Notes: a model not told the origin generated them from the letters alone. 64,000 nucleotides of DNA from RGIG1902 sp034926865 (GCA_034926865.1 JAYFQP010000019.1:113510-177509), one strand, 5' to 3'; shown: positions 32,623 to 42,284, counted from the stretch's first letter. Made by a program: numbers and translations.

Positions 32623-34494
32623 TTGAAAAAAAATATCTTTAAAAAAGCAGGTTCACTCGCCATTGCCGCGGCTTTAGTATTCACGGGAAACATGCTCCCT
32701 GTAAATTCGCTGGCTGATTCAGAGGTAGTGGAAAACAAAGAGACTATTGAAGACAAAATAAATGGCATGATTTCTGTCAACTCAAGTGCCGCCGACAAGG
32801 AGGAAACCGTATATATTATATCCGGAGCCGATGGAACCGCCAAACAAACCATTATATCCGAGTGGCTCAAAAACAAAAAACAAGACCAGGCTCTTTCAGA
32901 TTATACGGAGCTCCAGGATATTGAAAACACCAATGGCTATGAGACATTCTCTCGCTCAGGGAATATGATTTTGTGGAATGCGGGCGGAAAAGATATCCAC
33001 TATCGCGGAACAACCAATAAGGAGCTTCCCGTCACAACACATATCACCTACTATCTCGACGGTGTTGAAACCGCACCAGAGAATATGGCCGGAAAAAGCG
33101 GACATGTCACAATTCGCTTCGACTATACCAACAATACCAAAACCTCTGCGCTGATAAACGGCCAGCAGACCGATATTTATGTCCCGTTTCTTATGACAAG
33201 CGGCCTTATCCTTGACGGAGCCTCATTTTCAAATGTCACGGTATCCACAGGAACAGTCTACAATGACGGCAGCAGGAATATAATCATAGGCTGTGCTCTC
33301 CCAGGGCTTGCCGAAAGTCTTCAGCTTGATCAGAGCAAATATAAAATCCCTGAATATGTGGAGATAGAAGCTGATACCACAGATTTTTCCCTCTCAATGA
33401 CGCTGACTGTGGCAATGAACAGCCTGTTGAACAATATTAACATCAACAGCGAAAGTGGCCTTTCGGAGCTCAGCTCAGACCTATCCGCCCTTGAAAGCGC
33501 GTCAAAACAGCTTGCCGACGGCGCCTCAGCCCTTTCAGACGGCGCAAGCGCTCTTTCAAGCGGCCTTGGAAATATTTCATCAAACAGCGCTTCTCTTACT
33601 TCAGGGGCTTATACAGTGTTTGAATCGCTTACCAAAGCGGCAACCGAGCAGCTTTCATCCGCTTTGACGGCTCAAGGCTATGACGCCGTTTCCCTTACCC
33701 CTTCAAATTACAGCAAAGTTTTGACAACACTCCTGGACTCCATCAGCAGCGGGGCCTATTCTCAGGCCACTGCCGCCGCAGAGCAGCAGGTTCGCGCTAA
33801 AGTAAACGAGCAGGTTCAGGCACAGGTAACCGAGCAGGTTACAGCAAAAGTCAAAGCACAGGTAACCGAGCAGGTCTCCTCCGAAATAGCTAAGATGCTC
33901 ACATCAAAAGGCTCTACCCAGGAACAGGCTGCGGCTTATCTGCTGACAGACGAAGGAAAAACCCTTGTAGATAATAGTACAAGCCTTCAAATGGCATCGG
34001 ATAATATAAAGAATACTATCGCGGCTTCTGTTGAAGCTCAAATGATCTCTGACGAAGTCAAGCAAAAAATTGAGGCCGGCGTTATGCAGGGGATGAACTC
34101 GGCCGCAGTTAAATCGCAGGTAGAGAGCGCAGTGTCCTCCGGACTAACCCAAAGCGCAGCTTATCAGTCTATTGTCTCTCTGAAAGCACAGCTTGACGGT
34201 TATCAGGCCTTCTATAGCGGGCTTAAAGCATATACCATCGGGGTTGACTCCGCTTATAAAGGTTCTGTCAAAATAGCAGATGGCTCAGAAGATCTTAAAA
34301 ATGGCGCTCAGCAATTCTACAGCGAAGGCATAGAAAAGCTTGTAAGTGCCTTTAATGGAGACTACCAGTCTCTGTTTGAACGCCTCAAGGCCGTTGCTGA
34401 TGCGGGTAAGGCATATCAAAGCTTCGGTGGCATTTCAGACGGCATGGCAGGCAATGTCAGGTTCATTTGGAAAACCGAAGGAATCTCTGAATGA
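32623..34494 (+). CDS. Secreted or membrane-anchored partner of the MMPL exporter
   Basis: A 623-residue exported protein with an N-terminal signal segment (KKAGSLAIAAALVFTGNMLP). The N-terminal half is beta-rich. The middle shows the repeated pattern KQLADGASALSDGASALSSG, which resembles the YhgE/Pip-type helical repeats found next to MMPL exporters. A coiled coil follows with repeats of QVTEQV and KVKAQV. The start is TTG with AGGAGG upstream. I see no second membrane helix near the C-terminus, so it is anchored at the N-terminus or released. It likely extends the exporter outside the membrane, which is inference from the pairing. Confidence 0.75.
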   Translation: MKKNIFKKAGSLAIAAALVFTGNMLPVNSLADSEVVENKETIEDKINGMISVNSSAADKEETVYIISGADGTAKQTIISEWLKNKKQDQALSDYTELQDIENTNGYETFSRSGNMILWNAGGKDIHYRGTTNKELPVTTHITYYLDGVETAPENMAGKSGHVTIRFDYTNNTKTSALINGQQTDIYVPFLMTSGLILDGASFSNVTVSTGTVYNDGSRNIIIGCALPGLAESLQLDQSKYKIPEYVEIEADTTDFSLSMTLTVAMNSLLNNININSESGLSELSSDLSALESASKQLADGASALSDGASALSSGLGNISSNSASLTSGAYTVFESLTKAATEQLSSALTAQGYDAVSLTPSNYSKVLTTLLDSISSGAYSQATAAAEQQVRAKVNEQVQAQVTEQVTAKVKAQVTEQVSSEIAKMLTSKGSTQEQAAAYLLTDEGKTLVDNSTSLQMASDNIKNTIAASVEAQMISDEVKQKIEAGVMQGMNSAAVKSQVESAVSSGLTQSAAYQSIVSLKAQLDGYQAFYSGLKAYTIGVDSAYKGSVKIADGSEDLKNGAQQFYSEGIEKLVSAFNGDYQSLFERLKAVADAGKAYQSFGGISDGMAGNVRFIWKTEGISE

Positions 34495-34519
34495 TCTCAA
34501 ACTATCCTGCATAAACAAA

Positions 34520-34551
34520 AGGCCCTCTGAAACTCTCGTTTCAGAGGGCCT
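34520..34551. terminator. Bidirectional terminator after the exporter operon
   Basis: Stem AGGCCCTCTGAAAC with GTTTCAGAGGGCCT and a TCTC loop, T-rich on the plus side (TGCTTTTAT) and on the minus side (TTTTGTTT). It separates the exporter operon from the convergent SLH gene. Confidence 0.88.
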
Positions 34552-34566
34552 GCTTTTATATTCTGC

Positions 34567-37500
34567 TTAATCCTTTAGGTCTCTGACAGTTATAACATAA
34601 AAATCCGATATATCTGACACATTTCCTGCCACATCTGTCTGCTTAACGGTTATCGAATAGCTCTCGCCCTTGGCGATCTCAAAGCCTTCCTCGGTGCCCA
34701 GCCATGTTAAGCTCCAAGCGCCTGACTCATCTGCCTGTATCTCATCCGCAAGCAGATTACCGTTTACATAGACAGCTATCTTGGCAAGGCTCTCGGCCCC
34801 CTTGCCGCTCAGCAAAAACGAGTTTGTATCATCTGTGGTCACATTTGCTGTCCCGCTGCCACCGATTATCTGATCTTCCGAAAGCCTCACGGCCTCTCCG
34901 ACGCTGTTAGTGAAATATCTTATTGTTCCGCCTTGATCTCCTATCAGGAAATCCGAATCTTTGTCATTGTCAAAATCGCCTGCCGCGGCAAACGGTACAT
35001 TGACGGAAATGCCGGCAAAGGGATTTTGCTCTTCGTTCAGCACAAAACCTCCGCTGCCGTCTCCCTGATAGAAATATATCTTTCGATCTGACGGGCTGCT
35101 ATAAGACATTTTATAAACTCCGGCGTCAAGCTTTCCATCACCGTTGAAGTCGCCGAGATATGGCACGACAAAATCAAAGCCGTCGGATTTAGTAATATTG
35201 CTGAACCATGTATCAGTACCGTTATCTTTTGTGAAACCTCCGGTGCCGTCGTTTACCCACAGCTCAAGAGCAAGGGTCGATAAGTTATTATCACCATAAC
35301 CGAACAGCACGTCGGGATATGTGTCATCATTGACACAACCGACTGCGTTAAACGCGTAATATGGGTTAAAAACAGCAGCAAAGGGGTTATTTTCACCCTC
35401 CTGTTTCACAAATAAAGGTTCAGTTACGGTCCCTGTAGTCTCATTTACTGTCCCTGTATTCTCATAATATTGAACATAACCTGTTTCAAGGCTGACAATA
35501 AGATCCAGGTCTCCGTCCCTGTCAAGGTCTCCAAGACCGGGGAAGGTGTACATACCGGTCTCAATAAACCCAAGCGGGTTGGAGTCAGCCAGCACATATG
35601 TGCCGTTGGCCTGCCCGTAATAGGTTGTGATATGGCCTGACATATCGCCTACGACTACATCAAGCGCCCCGTCTCCGTTGATATCGCCCACAGCAGGGAA
35701 TGCCCAATTGGAAACCTGAACTACCGAAAGAGGATTGTCGCTGCCAGTAAGCTCTACCATTTTACCGCCTGTGACAAGCTTGGCAGCAATAGTATCAAGC
35801 GTCAGCGTCGCTTCAGCCTCAACAGAATCAATGCTTGTCCCAACAATAGTCAGCGTGCCGTCTTTAAGCCCGGTGGCGTCAAACTCGTATTTTCCTGTAA
35901 CAGTATTAAGCTCAGCTGATACAGTCAGTGCCGCTCCGCTTGATTTGTTAATGCCCTTGACCTCGACGGTGTCGAGCGTCCCGCCGGAGCCTGTGACAGT
36001 TATTGCCGCCGAAGAGGTGGCCTCAGCCCCGTTTATATATGCATCTCCGCCCGCGCTTGCCGTTATGCTAAAGCCAGCTACTACAGCCGAAGTAGCAGGG
36101 CTTGTTACTGTCCCTGTATAATTATTTGTTCCTGTAGCTTTTACTTTAATAAACTTGCCGGCGTATCCTTCCGGAATAGTAAAGCTTGTGCCGGTCTTTC
36201 CTGCAATATTAACGTACTCCCCATTGACGGTATCGCAAACCATCCACTGGTAGGAGGCCGCAGCCCCGGATGGGGACAATGTGCCGCGTGTAAGCGTTTC
36301 GCCAACCTTTGCTGTTCCGCTTATAGCGCCTATAGACGTCAGCGCCGTCTGGCTCTGCTGCTCTTCGTGCTGATCCTCTTCTTCTTTTACAAGAGCGCTG
36401 CCCTTTGTGTTGTTCACTCCGCTGTCTCCAGGCTTCAGCACTTCTCCGCCGCCTCCGGTAACATTTTTAGCATCTTCATCAACTGCTATCTTAGTATTGG
36501 CGGTTGTAATGCTCGCATTGTCTCCTCCGGCTAGAACCTCGACCTTCTTTACGGTTCCCTGTCCGCTGATGCTTGCATTGCACCCCGTGACATCGACAGC
36601 TCCTACATCTGAACCCAGCCCAACGATAACCTTGGAATCGCTGCCGGATATCTGAACCTTGCTGATGCTTGCCGATGTCGCCGTTACAGTTACATTATCG
36701 GCATTAAGCTGGATATCGGCAAGAGACCCGACAACAATGACATCATCGGAGCCGTCTTCAACATAGATCACGTCTATCTTGGCGTCTCCCTGTACTTTGA
36801 TGCAGACTACACCATCGATCCTTGCGACGATAACCGTGCCTGTATTGGAGGAACCGATAATTTTAATCGAGTTCTGCCCGCCGCCGCGGATGACCGTTCT
36901 ACCCGTAACTATTACGCTGTCGAGTGTCACTTCGCCTTCTCCAACGCCGTCGCCTATAATCAGATCTCCTGAAATCTTCATATCTTTAAGGATAACGCCC
37001 GGTACGTTTACCATGACATTCCCCTCAATATCTTCCGAATAAGTTCCGGCTTGCTTTATATAGGTCTTAAGCACGTTGTCCATCAGCTTGGCAAATTCGG
37101 CTCTTGTTATATTCTCAAGAGGATTCAGTTTGCCGTCAGAACCTTCAACATAACCCGCCTTGACAAGCGATGCCACATAGCCTTCGGCCCAATTGCTTAT
37201 AAGCCCGCTGTCTGAAAACTTGTTAAGCACACTTTTGTCTGCGCCTGATAATTTAAGCGCACGAGTCAGAATCGAAAACGTCTGCTCTCTCGTAATGTAT
37301 GTATCAGGTTCAAGCTTTCCGTTGCCGCTGCCCAAAAAAGTCCTCATCTGCACGGCAAGAGCCATGTCATCGTGATACCATGCACTCTCAGGCACATCGG
37401 TAAATCCGGCAAGCGAAGCCTTTGTATATGCGCCAAACGCCCTGTTGATTACCGCGGCCATCTCTGCCCTTGTCAGATTATCCCCTGCTCTTATTCTGCC

Positions 37501-37677
37501 GTTATCCCCCGTCAAAAGCCCGTTACCTACTGCACTTTGAAGCGCCGCAGTTGACCAATCAGCAGGCATATCTGTAAATACAGTCACTCCAGAGCCTTCT
37601 GCTGCATATGCCGCATTTGACATAAATAATGCGAATACTACTGTTAAAGCAAAGAAAAACGTAATTTTTCTTCTCAT
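34567..37677 (-). CDS. Very large secreted SLH protein with FG-GAP repeats
   Basis: A 1,036-residue surface protein. The start at 37677 follows GGAGGGG; an upstream ATG in frame has no ribosome site. After the signal peptide (RRKITFFFALTVVFALFMSN) come three SLH domains (about residues 30-210; e.g. GSGNGKLEPDTYITREQTFS). A beta-helix-like region follows, with many NVTVTAT and GVVCIKVQG strands. An Ig-like domain is next (TGTSFTIPEGYAGKFIKVKA). Then four FG-GAP/VCBS-type repeats appear: GDINGDGALDVVVGD, GDLDRDGDLDLIVS, GDFNGDGKLDAGVYK and GDFDNDKDSDFLIGD. The Asp clusters of the repeats bind calcium. A C-terminal Ig-like domain ends the protein. An adhesin-like role is likely. Confidence 0.85.
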   Translation of the reverse strand: MRRKITFFFALTVVFALFMSNAAYAAEGSGVTVFTDMPADWSTAALQSAVGNGLLTGDNGRIRAGDNLTRAEMAAVINRAFGAYTKASLAGFTDVPESAWYHDDMALAVQMRTFLGSGNGKLEPDTYITREQTFSILTRALKLSGADKSVLNKFSDSGLISNWAEGYVASLVKAGYVEGSDGKLNPLENITRAEFAKLMDNVLKTYIKQAGTYSEDIEGNVMVNVPGVILKDMKISGDLIIGDGVGEGEVTLDSVIVTGRTVIRGGGQNSIKIIGSSNTGTVIVARIDGVVCIKVQGDAKIDVIYVEDGSDDVIVVGSLADIQLNADNVTVTATSASISKVQISGSDSKVIVGLGSDVGAVDVTGCNASISGQGTVKKVEVLAGGDNASITTANTKIAVDEDAKNVTGGGGEVLKPGDSGVNNTKGSALVKEEEDQHEEQQSQTALTSIGAISGTAKVGETLTRGTLSPSGAAASYQWMVCDTVNGEYVNIAGKTGTSFTIPEGYAGKFIKVKATGTNNYTGTVTSPATSAVVAGFSITASAGGDAYINGAEATSSAAITVTGSGGTLDTVEVKGINKSSGAALTVSAELNTVTGKYEFDATGLKDGTLTIVGTSIDSVEAEATLTLDTIAAKLVTGGKMVELTGSDNPLSVVQVSNWAFPAVGDINGDGALDVVVGDMSGHITTYYGQANGTYVLADSNPLGFIETGMYTFPGLGDLDRDGDLDLIVSLETGYVQYYENTGTVNETTGTVTEPLFVKQEGENNPFAAVFNPYYAFNAVGCVNDDTYPDVLFGYGDNNLSTLALELWVNDGTGGFTKDNGTDTWFSNITKSDGFDFVVPYLGDFNGDGKLDAGVYKMSYSSPSDRKIYFYQGDGSGGFVLNEEQNPFAGISVNVPFAAAGDFDNDKDSDFLIGDQGGTIRYFTNSVGEAVRLSEDQIIGGSGTANVTTDDTNSFLLSGKGAESLAKIAVYVNGNLLADEIQADESGAWSLTWLGTEEGFEIAKGESYSITVKQTDVAGNVSDISDFYVITVRDLKD

Positions 37678-37829
37678 CTTACCCCTCCTGTTTGTTGCTC
37701 GTATAATGAACATTTTACCTTTTTATGCAAATAACGTCAATAAAAACTACATTTCGGCATAGTTTTTTCTTTTCTATTTTTATGTCCCTCATTTCCATAC
37801 ATTTAAAAAGATAAAAACAGTTTATATTT

Positions 37830-37863
37830 AAAACAACCGGTGCTTACTTGCACCGGTTGTTTT
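37830..37863 (-). terminator. Terminator of the CutA/YqfO-like gene
   Basis: Stem AAAACAACCGGTGC with GCACCGGTTGTTTT and a 6-base loop. The minus strand continues T-rich. It lies 16 bases beyond the stop of the gene at 37879. Confidence 0.85.
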
Positions 37864-37878
37864 AATCGCTCAAACGCC

Positions 37879-38211
37879 TTAAAAGCTCGTACGATAAAGC
37901 GGTATCACATTTATGACAGGAATCTCATAAGGATGCACCCTCCGTATTGCCTCAACAGTGACGTCAGCCTTTTCACGCAGACAAGTGACCTCCACTTTAA
38001 GCTCAGGCTCAGAGCTGATGACGTTTTCCTCTCCAATATAGGGGGTGCTTCCCGAAAGAGGCCGCCAGCAACCCGTGACTCTGCTATATGACATGCAGCT
38101 GTCGTAATTGCCTATGTGCCCTGCATCTACGCTTTGCAAAGCTTCCTGCAGCGCTGCAAGATGAGTCTCTGGGATAAAAACTTCTATTTTGCAATAGTAA
38201 AAATCATTCAT
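37879..38211 (-). CDS. CutA/YqfO-insert-like small protein
   Basis: A 110-residue protein. It resembles the PII/CutA-like insert domain found in Nif3/YqfO proteins, here stand-alone: YYCKIEVFIPETHLAALQEA, AGHIGNYDSCMSYSRVTGCW, and VEAIRRVHPYEIPVINVIPL at the end. The HPYE motif and the trimer-type beta fold are typical. The start at 38211 follows AGGAG; an earlier ATG overlaps nothing but has no ribosome site. Its function in this family is not known; metal or nucleotide binding has been proposed for related folds. Confidence 0.75.
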   Translation of the reverse strand: MNDFYYCKIEVFIPETHLAALQEALQSVDAGHIGNYDSCMSYSRVTGCWRPLSGSTPYIGEENVISSEPELKVEVTCLREKADVTVEAIRRVHPYEIPVINVIPLYRTSF

Positions 38212-38275
38212 GACATCAGCTCCTAAGCGTATCGATTGCTTTAAATTTTGATGCAGCACCTATGGCCCTCGTAAG

Positions 38276-38980
38276 CTAGTCTTTCCAGGGGCGCTTTTTC
38301 TCAAGCCAGCCTTTTGCCTTCCAATATTCATTATCTGCCTGGTTAAAAGACCAGCGTTTTTGTGCTGCCCGAATTATGTAGAACAGCAGTTTAACTTTCA
38401 AAGACGGTGTTACCCTCTCTCCGTGCCTTTTCAGCTTTTGCGCGATTTGACTTATCTTCTTCTCTATACTTTGCTTTTTGGCTTTGGAAACCTCATCCCA
38501 TGAAATCGCCGCCACTGCTTTTCCGTATGTGTAAATACGCCCAACACCCCAAAACTTTAGGCTGTCGGTCAGGTCTTTATTAGTGGATTTCATGCCCCCG
38601 CCCGCCGCTGTGGAAATGCAAACCGCCTGCTTGGAAAACATTTTTTCCGATGGCCTGTGAACCATCCATCTGTATCCATAGTGGTCAAGCAGGCTTTTCA
38701 TTTGGCCCGTAACATGGAATACATATACAGGAGATGTGAATATCAAAATATCGGCTTCATCTATGCTTTCGGTAATGGGCTTTATATACGAATAGTGCGG
38801 ACATTTTGCCTCATCTTCCATGAAGCATCTTGCACATCCGCAGCAATACTGCGGCATATCTCTGGGCAGAAAGATTTCTTTAATATCATCTTCCTCCGCC
38901 CCCAATTTATCGATAAGCATGCGCCCTATATGATAAGTGCTGCCTTTATGATTTGTTCCGCTTATAAGTAATATTTTCAT
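38276..38980 (-). CDS. Flavodoxin-like NAD(P)H-dependent FMN reductase family protein
   Basis: A 234-residue cytoplasmic flavoprotein. The N-terminus reads MKILLISGTNHKGSTYHIGR, the phosphate-loop pattern (GTxxxGST) of iron-sulfur flavoproteins and FMN reductases. A Cys cluster follows (PQYCCGCARCFMEDEAKCPH), as in Fe-S flavoproteins where the CxxC-x-C pattern can bind an iron-sulfur cluster. LIFTSPVYVFHVTGQMKSLL and CISTAAGGGMKSTNK complete the FMN site. The C-terminal third is an extra helical region rich in Lys and Trp. It probably serves electron transfer or detoxification; the substrate is not visible. Confidence 0.82.
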   Translation of the reverse strand: MKILLISGTNHKGSTYHIGRMLIDKLGAEEDDIKEIFLPRDMPQYCCGCARCFMEDEAKCPHYSYIKPITESIDEADILIFTSPVYVFHVTGQMKSLLDHYGYRWMVHRPSEKMFSKQAVCISTAAGGGMKSTNKDLTDSLKFWGVGRIYTYGKAVAAISWDEVSKAKKQSIEKKISQIAQKLKRHGERVTPSLKVKLLFYIIRAAQKRWSFNQADNEYWKAKGWLEKKRPWKD

Positions 38981-39066
38981 AACGCTTTCCTCAAAATTAT
39001 TTTAACAAACCATAATAATATCAGTTTCTATCTTTCGATTAATCATCTGCTAATCATCTGCGGCTT

Positions 39067-39444
39067 TTACTTGTGCCTGATCACCCCAAAGAATAGGCCG
39101 GAGATATACGGAATCAACCACACCAGCCAGACAAATATGCTGAACTTATGAAAGTTCCTACGGCTCTTTTCAGACCCGCGAACCATTACAATCGTTGCCC
39201 ATATCGCATGAACCGCCATCAGGATAATCGCCGCAAGCCCTGTTACGCTGTGAAAGCTGACTGTTAGGCTTTTGCCTGAGCGCTTGCTCATCAGCGCAGT
39301 GCCTGTAGTATCACAGGTAAGGCCAAGCCAAAAAACTGCCAGATGCCATTTCTTCAGCATCCCCGAAATCTGCTCGGCAAAAACACCCACAGTGTATAAT
39401 ATAAGCGCCAGTGAAATAAAAATTATTGCAAACGGTAAAAGCAT
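39067..39444 (-). CDS. Small four-helix membrane protein (HsmA-like family)
   Basis: A 125-residue membrane protein with about four helices: LLPFAIIFISLALILYTVGV, KWHLAVFWLGLTCDTTGTAL, VTGLAAIILMAVHAIWATIV and FSIFVWLVWLIPYISGLFFG. His residues in helices 2 and 3 (KWHLAVFWLG, AVHAIW) could carry haem. It is similar in layout to the small HsmA-type proteins. The start at 39444 follows AGGAGG closely. The gene stands alone, between a flavoprotein gene and a VOC-family gene on the same strand. The assignment rests on layout and a few motifs. Confidence 0.65.
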   Translation of the reverse strand: MLLPFAIIFISLALILYTVGVFAEQISGMLKKWHLAVFWLGLTCDTTGTALMSKRSGKSLTVSFHSVTGLAAIILMAVHAIWATIVMVRGSEKSRRNFHKFSIFVWLVWLIPYISGLFFGVIRHK

Positions 39445-39528
39445 ATGTCCTCCTATTGACTTAGAATATTTATTATAAATGCGAATCTGTTGCTTTACCA
39501 AAATTATGGTGTTTTAAAAAGTGATTAT

Positions 39529-40011
39529 TTACAATCTCCCGATTTCGCTTAGCCAATATTCAACCGATGTAAGGGGCACATCCATCATCTGGGCAATTTG
39601 CTTGGGTGTCATGCCGCTGTCATAAAAACGTCCTGCTACAGCCGATATCTTTTCTCCCACTTCTATTATATGAAGATCCGGGTCATAAAATCGCACTACC
39701 CGCTGGCCCCAGCTGTGCTCTTTTGGAGGGTGAACATATTTTATGGTGGGATTATTTTCAAGCTTTTTAAGAAACCCATCCATGTCTGACTCTTCAAAAT
39801 ACAGCTCTGCCGCATTGCCTCCTAAGATGATCTCTCCCTCCGGCTTTTCGATAAAGTTTGACCAGCTCTCCATCGTCTGTAAAGAAACACTCTCGGAAAG
39901 CGTTACATTTGCGCCAAAATCGGCTGTGACCTTCATCCCCAGAAGCTCGCAGTAAAAACGTCTTGAGCATTCCATATCGCGCACGGCGATCAGCGTGCAG
40001 GTATATTTCAT
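39529..40011 (-). CDS. Glyoxalase/VOC-family protein with a C-terminal helix-turn-helix-like tail
   Basis: A 160-residue protein. The first about 110 residues form a VOC/glyoxalase fold (YTCTLIAVRDMECSRRFYCE, then LYFEESDMDGFLKKL, and the C-terminal FYDPDLHIIEVGE metal-ligand strand). The last 40 residues (FYDSGMTPKQIAQMMDVPLT, then SVEYWLSEIGRL) look like a short helix-turn-helix. This is an unusual addition to a glyoxalase-like protein. No ribosome site is very strong. It may act as a small-molecule sensor or resistance protein. Confidence 0.75.
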   Translation of the reverse strand: MKYTCTLIAVRDMECSRRFYCELLGMKVTADFGANVTLSESVSLQTMESWSNFIEKPEGEIILGGNAAELYFEESDMDGFLKKLENNPTIKYVHPPKEHSWGQRVVRFYDPDLHIIEVGEKISAVAGRFYDSGMTPKQIAQMMDVPLTSVEYWLSEIGRL

Positions 40012-40054
40012 ACACGGCCTCCCTTAAATTATCTTGCTTTGGCTATACCATTTA

Positions 40055-40216
40055 TTACGCTTCGATTTGTTTCCTCTTAATATACCCTGAATTGTATATC
40101 AGAAGATATCTGCCATCCAAAAGCTTAAAAGAATTCGTGCCTGTGTAATTTGCCTGCCAGATTCTTTGCCCGATCTCGCATAAAAGCTCATTTATCTTCT
40201 GATAATGCTCCTGCAA
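40055..40216 (-). CDS. Possible small ORF or gene tail of unknown function
   Basis: A 53-residue minus-strand reading frame opens with a TTG at 40216. An AGAGGAGG site lies 12 bases upstream, too far for a strong start. It reads QEHYQKINELLCEIGQRIWQ, then SFKLLDGRYLLIYNSGYI. The coding style looks real, with normal codon use, but the start is weak. It could be a small gene or the truncated tail of a longer one. It lies between the VOC gene and the histidine kinase, where a response-regulator gene would be expected for the kinase but is not seen. Confidence 0.4.
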   Translation of the reverse strand: MQEHYQKINELLCEIGQRIWQANYTGTNSFKLLDGRYLLIYNSGYIKRKQIEA

Positions 40217-40279
40217 CCTAAACCCGCGCCTCCTCTTATGATGCGCTCGAAACTATCCAGAGCCTTTTTTCATCGGTCA

Positions 40280-42169
40280 CTAGGATTGCTCTGAACACAC
40301 ACATGCCTCCCCAATAGGTATTTCAAAGCTGACACGTGTTCCCGCGCCGACGACACTTTGTATGCAAAGCCCCTTCCCGTAAAGTCTTAGTAAGCGCATA
40401 TTGATATTGTACAGGCCGATACTCGCGTTTCCCTTCGGCTTATCAAGCAATAAGTTCAGCTTTTCCTGGGGGATTCCTGCTCCGTCATCCTCCACGCTGA
40501 ACAAAATGCCGTTATCGGATGCCTCCGCCTTTAAAGTGACGATCCCGCCGTTTTTCGTTCGTCGCAGCCCGTGCTTTATCGCGTTTTCCACGAGCGGCTG
40601 CAATGTAAGCGGCGGGAGCCGGATATAGGGCGGCGGATCGGATATATCAAATTCAACCTTAATGTTTTCAAACCGCGCTTCTTCAATAGAAGCATAGGCC
40701 CTGACAAGCTCCAATTCTTTTCTAAGAGAAATAATACCTCCCAGATTTTCAAAATCCAGCGTTCCGCGCAGATATTTTGAAAGAGAGATTATAAGCCTTT
40801 CGGCCGCCTCAGCGTCTCTGCCGCAGCATTCTGCGATAGTATTAAGGGCGTTGTAAATGAAATGCGGCTTTATCTGTGCGTTAAAAAGCGCCGTTTCCGT
40901 GTTCATTACCTTATCAAGAGATGCGCTCAAGTCGTCCGATAGAAGCTTCATATGTCTGAACGCCTCGGAATATCGCTTGGCCAGTAATACAGACTGAACG
41001 AGAATAAAACCAAACAGCGCCGCGGGAAGCATATACCGAACGGAAATAACGCTTATGTAAACAAGGCTGTCCAGCATAGCCCCCAGAGTTAATATCAGCA
41101 TACCCAAAAGAAAGAAATCTGCCTCTTTCTCTCGAAGTCTCACAGCTTTGACAGAAACATACAGCCCAAGCACGCAGGCCGCGGCAACCGTCGGCAGATA
41201 CGGAAGAAACGCAGCTGTATAAATGGTTGGCGGAAACAACAGCACAACAGCTATATACATCACGTTCATCGACAGAATAATTAAAAATGCCGGGCGCGGC
41301 ATCAATTTTCTGTAAAGCTGTCGAGTATAATACAGCATTGAAATGATGATCGCCGGGATCGTGAGCATGACAAGCCTTGAACCGACAAGAAACGGCAATT
41401 CCGGATACATCTGCATCATCAGCGTCGTGTTTGATAACATGCTGCGCAGAGCAACCGACCCGCAGAGAACCGAAAGCGAGATCAGCTCGTTGTTGTCTTT
41501 TCTGAAATGGTGCAGTACCAGAACATAACCCCCGGCAAACAAACTGATGCAAATCAACGAAATATCAACAAACTCCTGCTTGTTTTGCTCTCTGGAGATC
41601 ATCGCGGCTGTTCCCAGCCTGATGCTTTGGCCAACGCCTCCGCCATAGGCCAGATCGTCATTCTTTACCTGCAGGACGATTTCCAGCTCCGAGCCGGAAT
41701 AATAAAAATCATAGCTCTGCGGATGCAGGTAAGTAGTTTTGGCGCCTGCGAAGCTGCCGCAGGCAGCAAGAAGCGAACCGTTTACCCACAGGGCATACTG
41801 CGTATAGACATTGGGGATCGAAATACCATATACCCCATCGGCGGCCTCTGTCTCTGCAACAAGACGGTATGTAGCGGTGCCGCTGTCCGGCAGATCAAGA
41901 ATCTTATATTTTGCCCAGCCTGAAGGAAGCCTGAAGTACCCGGTGGGTGTGCGGCCAGAAAACTCCCCCGGTGAAATCAGCGCATCCCAGTAAAACTCCC
42001 AGTCGCCATCAAGCGAGGCGTTTCCGTCCGCGTTGAAATTCCAGCCTGAAAGATCCAAAACCCCGTTTTGCGCCTCTAATTTTCTTTTGTTTTCTTCCTT
42101 CCCCCTGCAGCCCGTCATCATGAGCAAAATCAGCAGCGCGGGAAGCCATACAGTTTTTATAAGCTTCAT
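40280..42169 (-). CDS. Membrane histidine kinase with a 7TMR-DISM-type sensor
   Basis: A 629-residue sensor kinase. A lipoprotein-like signal (LLILLMMTGCRG) opens it. An external DISM-type carbohydrate-binding-like domain follows (WEFYWDALISPGEFSGRTPT). Seven membrane helices span about residues 200-390. The cytoplasmic part is a LytS/YesM-type kinase: NAQIKPHFIYNALNTIAECC holds the phospho-His region, and the ATPase has VENAIKHGLRR and DDGAGIPQEKLN. No response-regulator gene is adjacent. The C-terminal tail ends with Cys/Ser residues. It probably senses an outside carbohydrate or related signal. Confidence 0.85.
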   Translation of the reverse strand: MKLIKTVWLPALLILLMMTGCRGKEENKRKLEAQNGVLDLSGWNFNADGNASLDGDWEFYWDALISPGEFSGRTPTGYFRLPSGWAKYKILDLPDSGTATYRLVAETEAADGVYGISIPNVYTQYALWVNGSLLAACGSFAGAKTTYLHPQSYDFYYSGSELEIVLQVKNDDLAYGGGVGQSIRLGTAAMISREQNKQEFVDISLICISLFAGGYVLVLHHFRKDNNELISLSVLCGSVALRSMLSNTTLMMQMYPELPFLVGSRLVMLTIPAIIISMLYYTRQLYRKLMPRPAFLIILSMNVMYIAVVLLFPPTIYTAAFLPYLPTVAAACVLGLYVSVKAVRLREKEADFFLLGMLILTLGAMLDSLVYISVISVRYMLPAALFGFILVQSVLLAKRYSEAFRHMKLLSDDLSASLDKVMNTETALFNAQIKPHFIYNALNTIAECCGRDAEAAERLIISLSKYLRGTLDFENLGGIISLRKELELVRAYASIEEARFENIKVEFDISDPPPYIRLPPLTLQPLVENAIKHGLRRTKNGGIVTLKAEASDNGILFSVEDDGAGIPQEKLNLLLDKPKGNASIGLYNINMRLLRLYGKGLCIQSVVGAGTRVSFEIPIGEACVCSEQS

Positions 42170-42284
42170 ACTTATTCCTGCCTCAGAACAGAATAATGCA
42201 GCAATATATTATCACATATTCACACGGCAAATAAGGCCCCAAAACAAAAATTAAACAATAATAAACCACCGACCGTATTATAGG

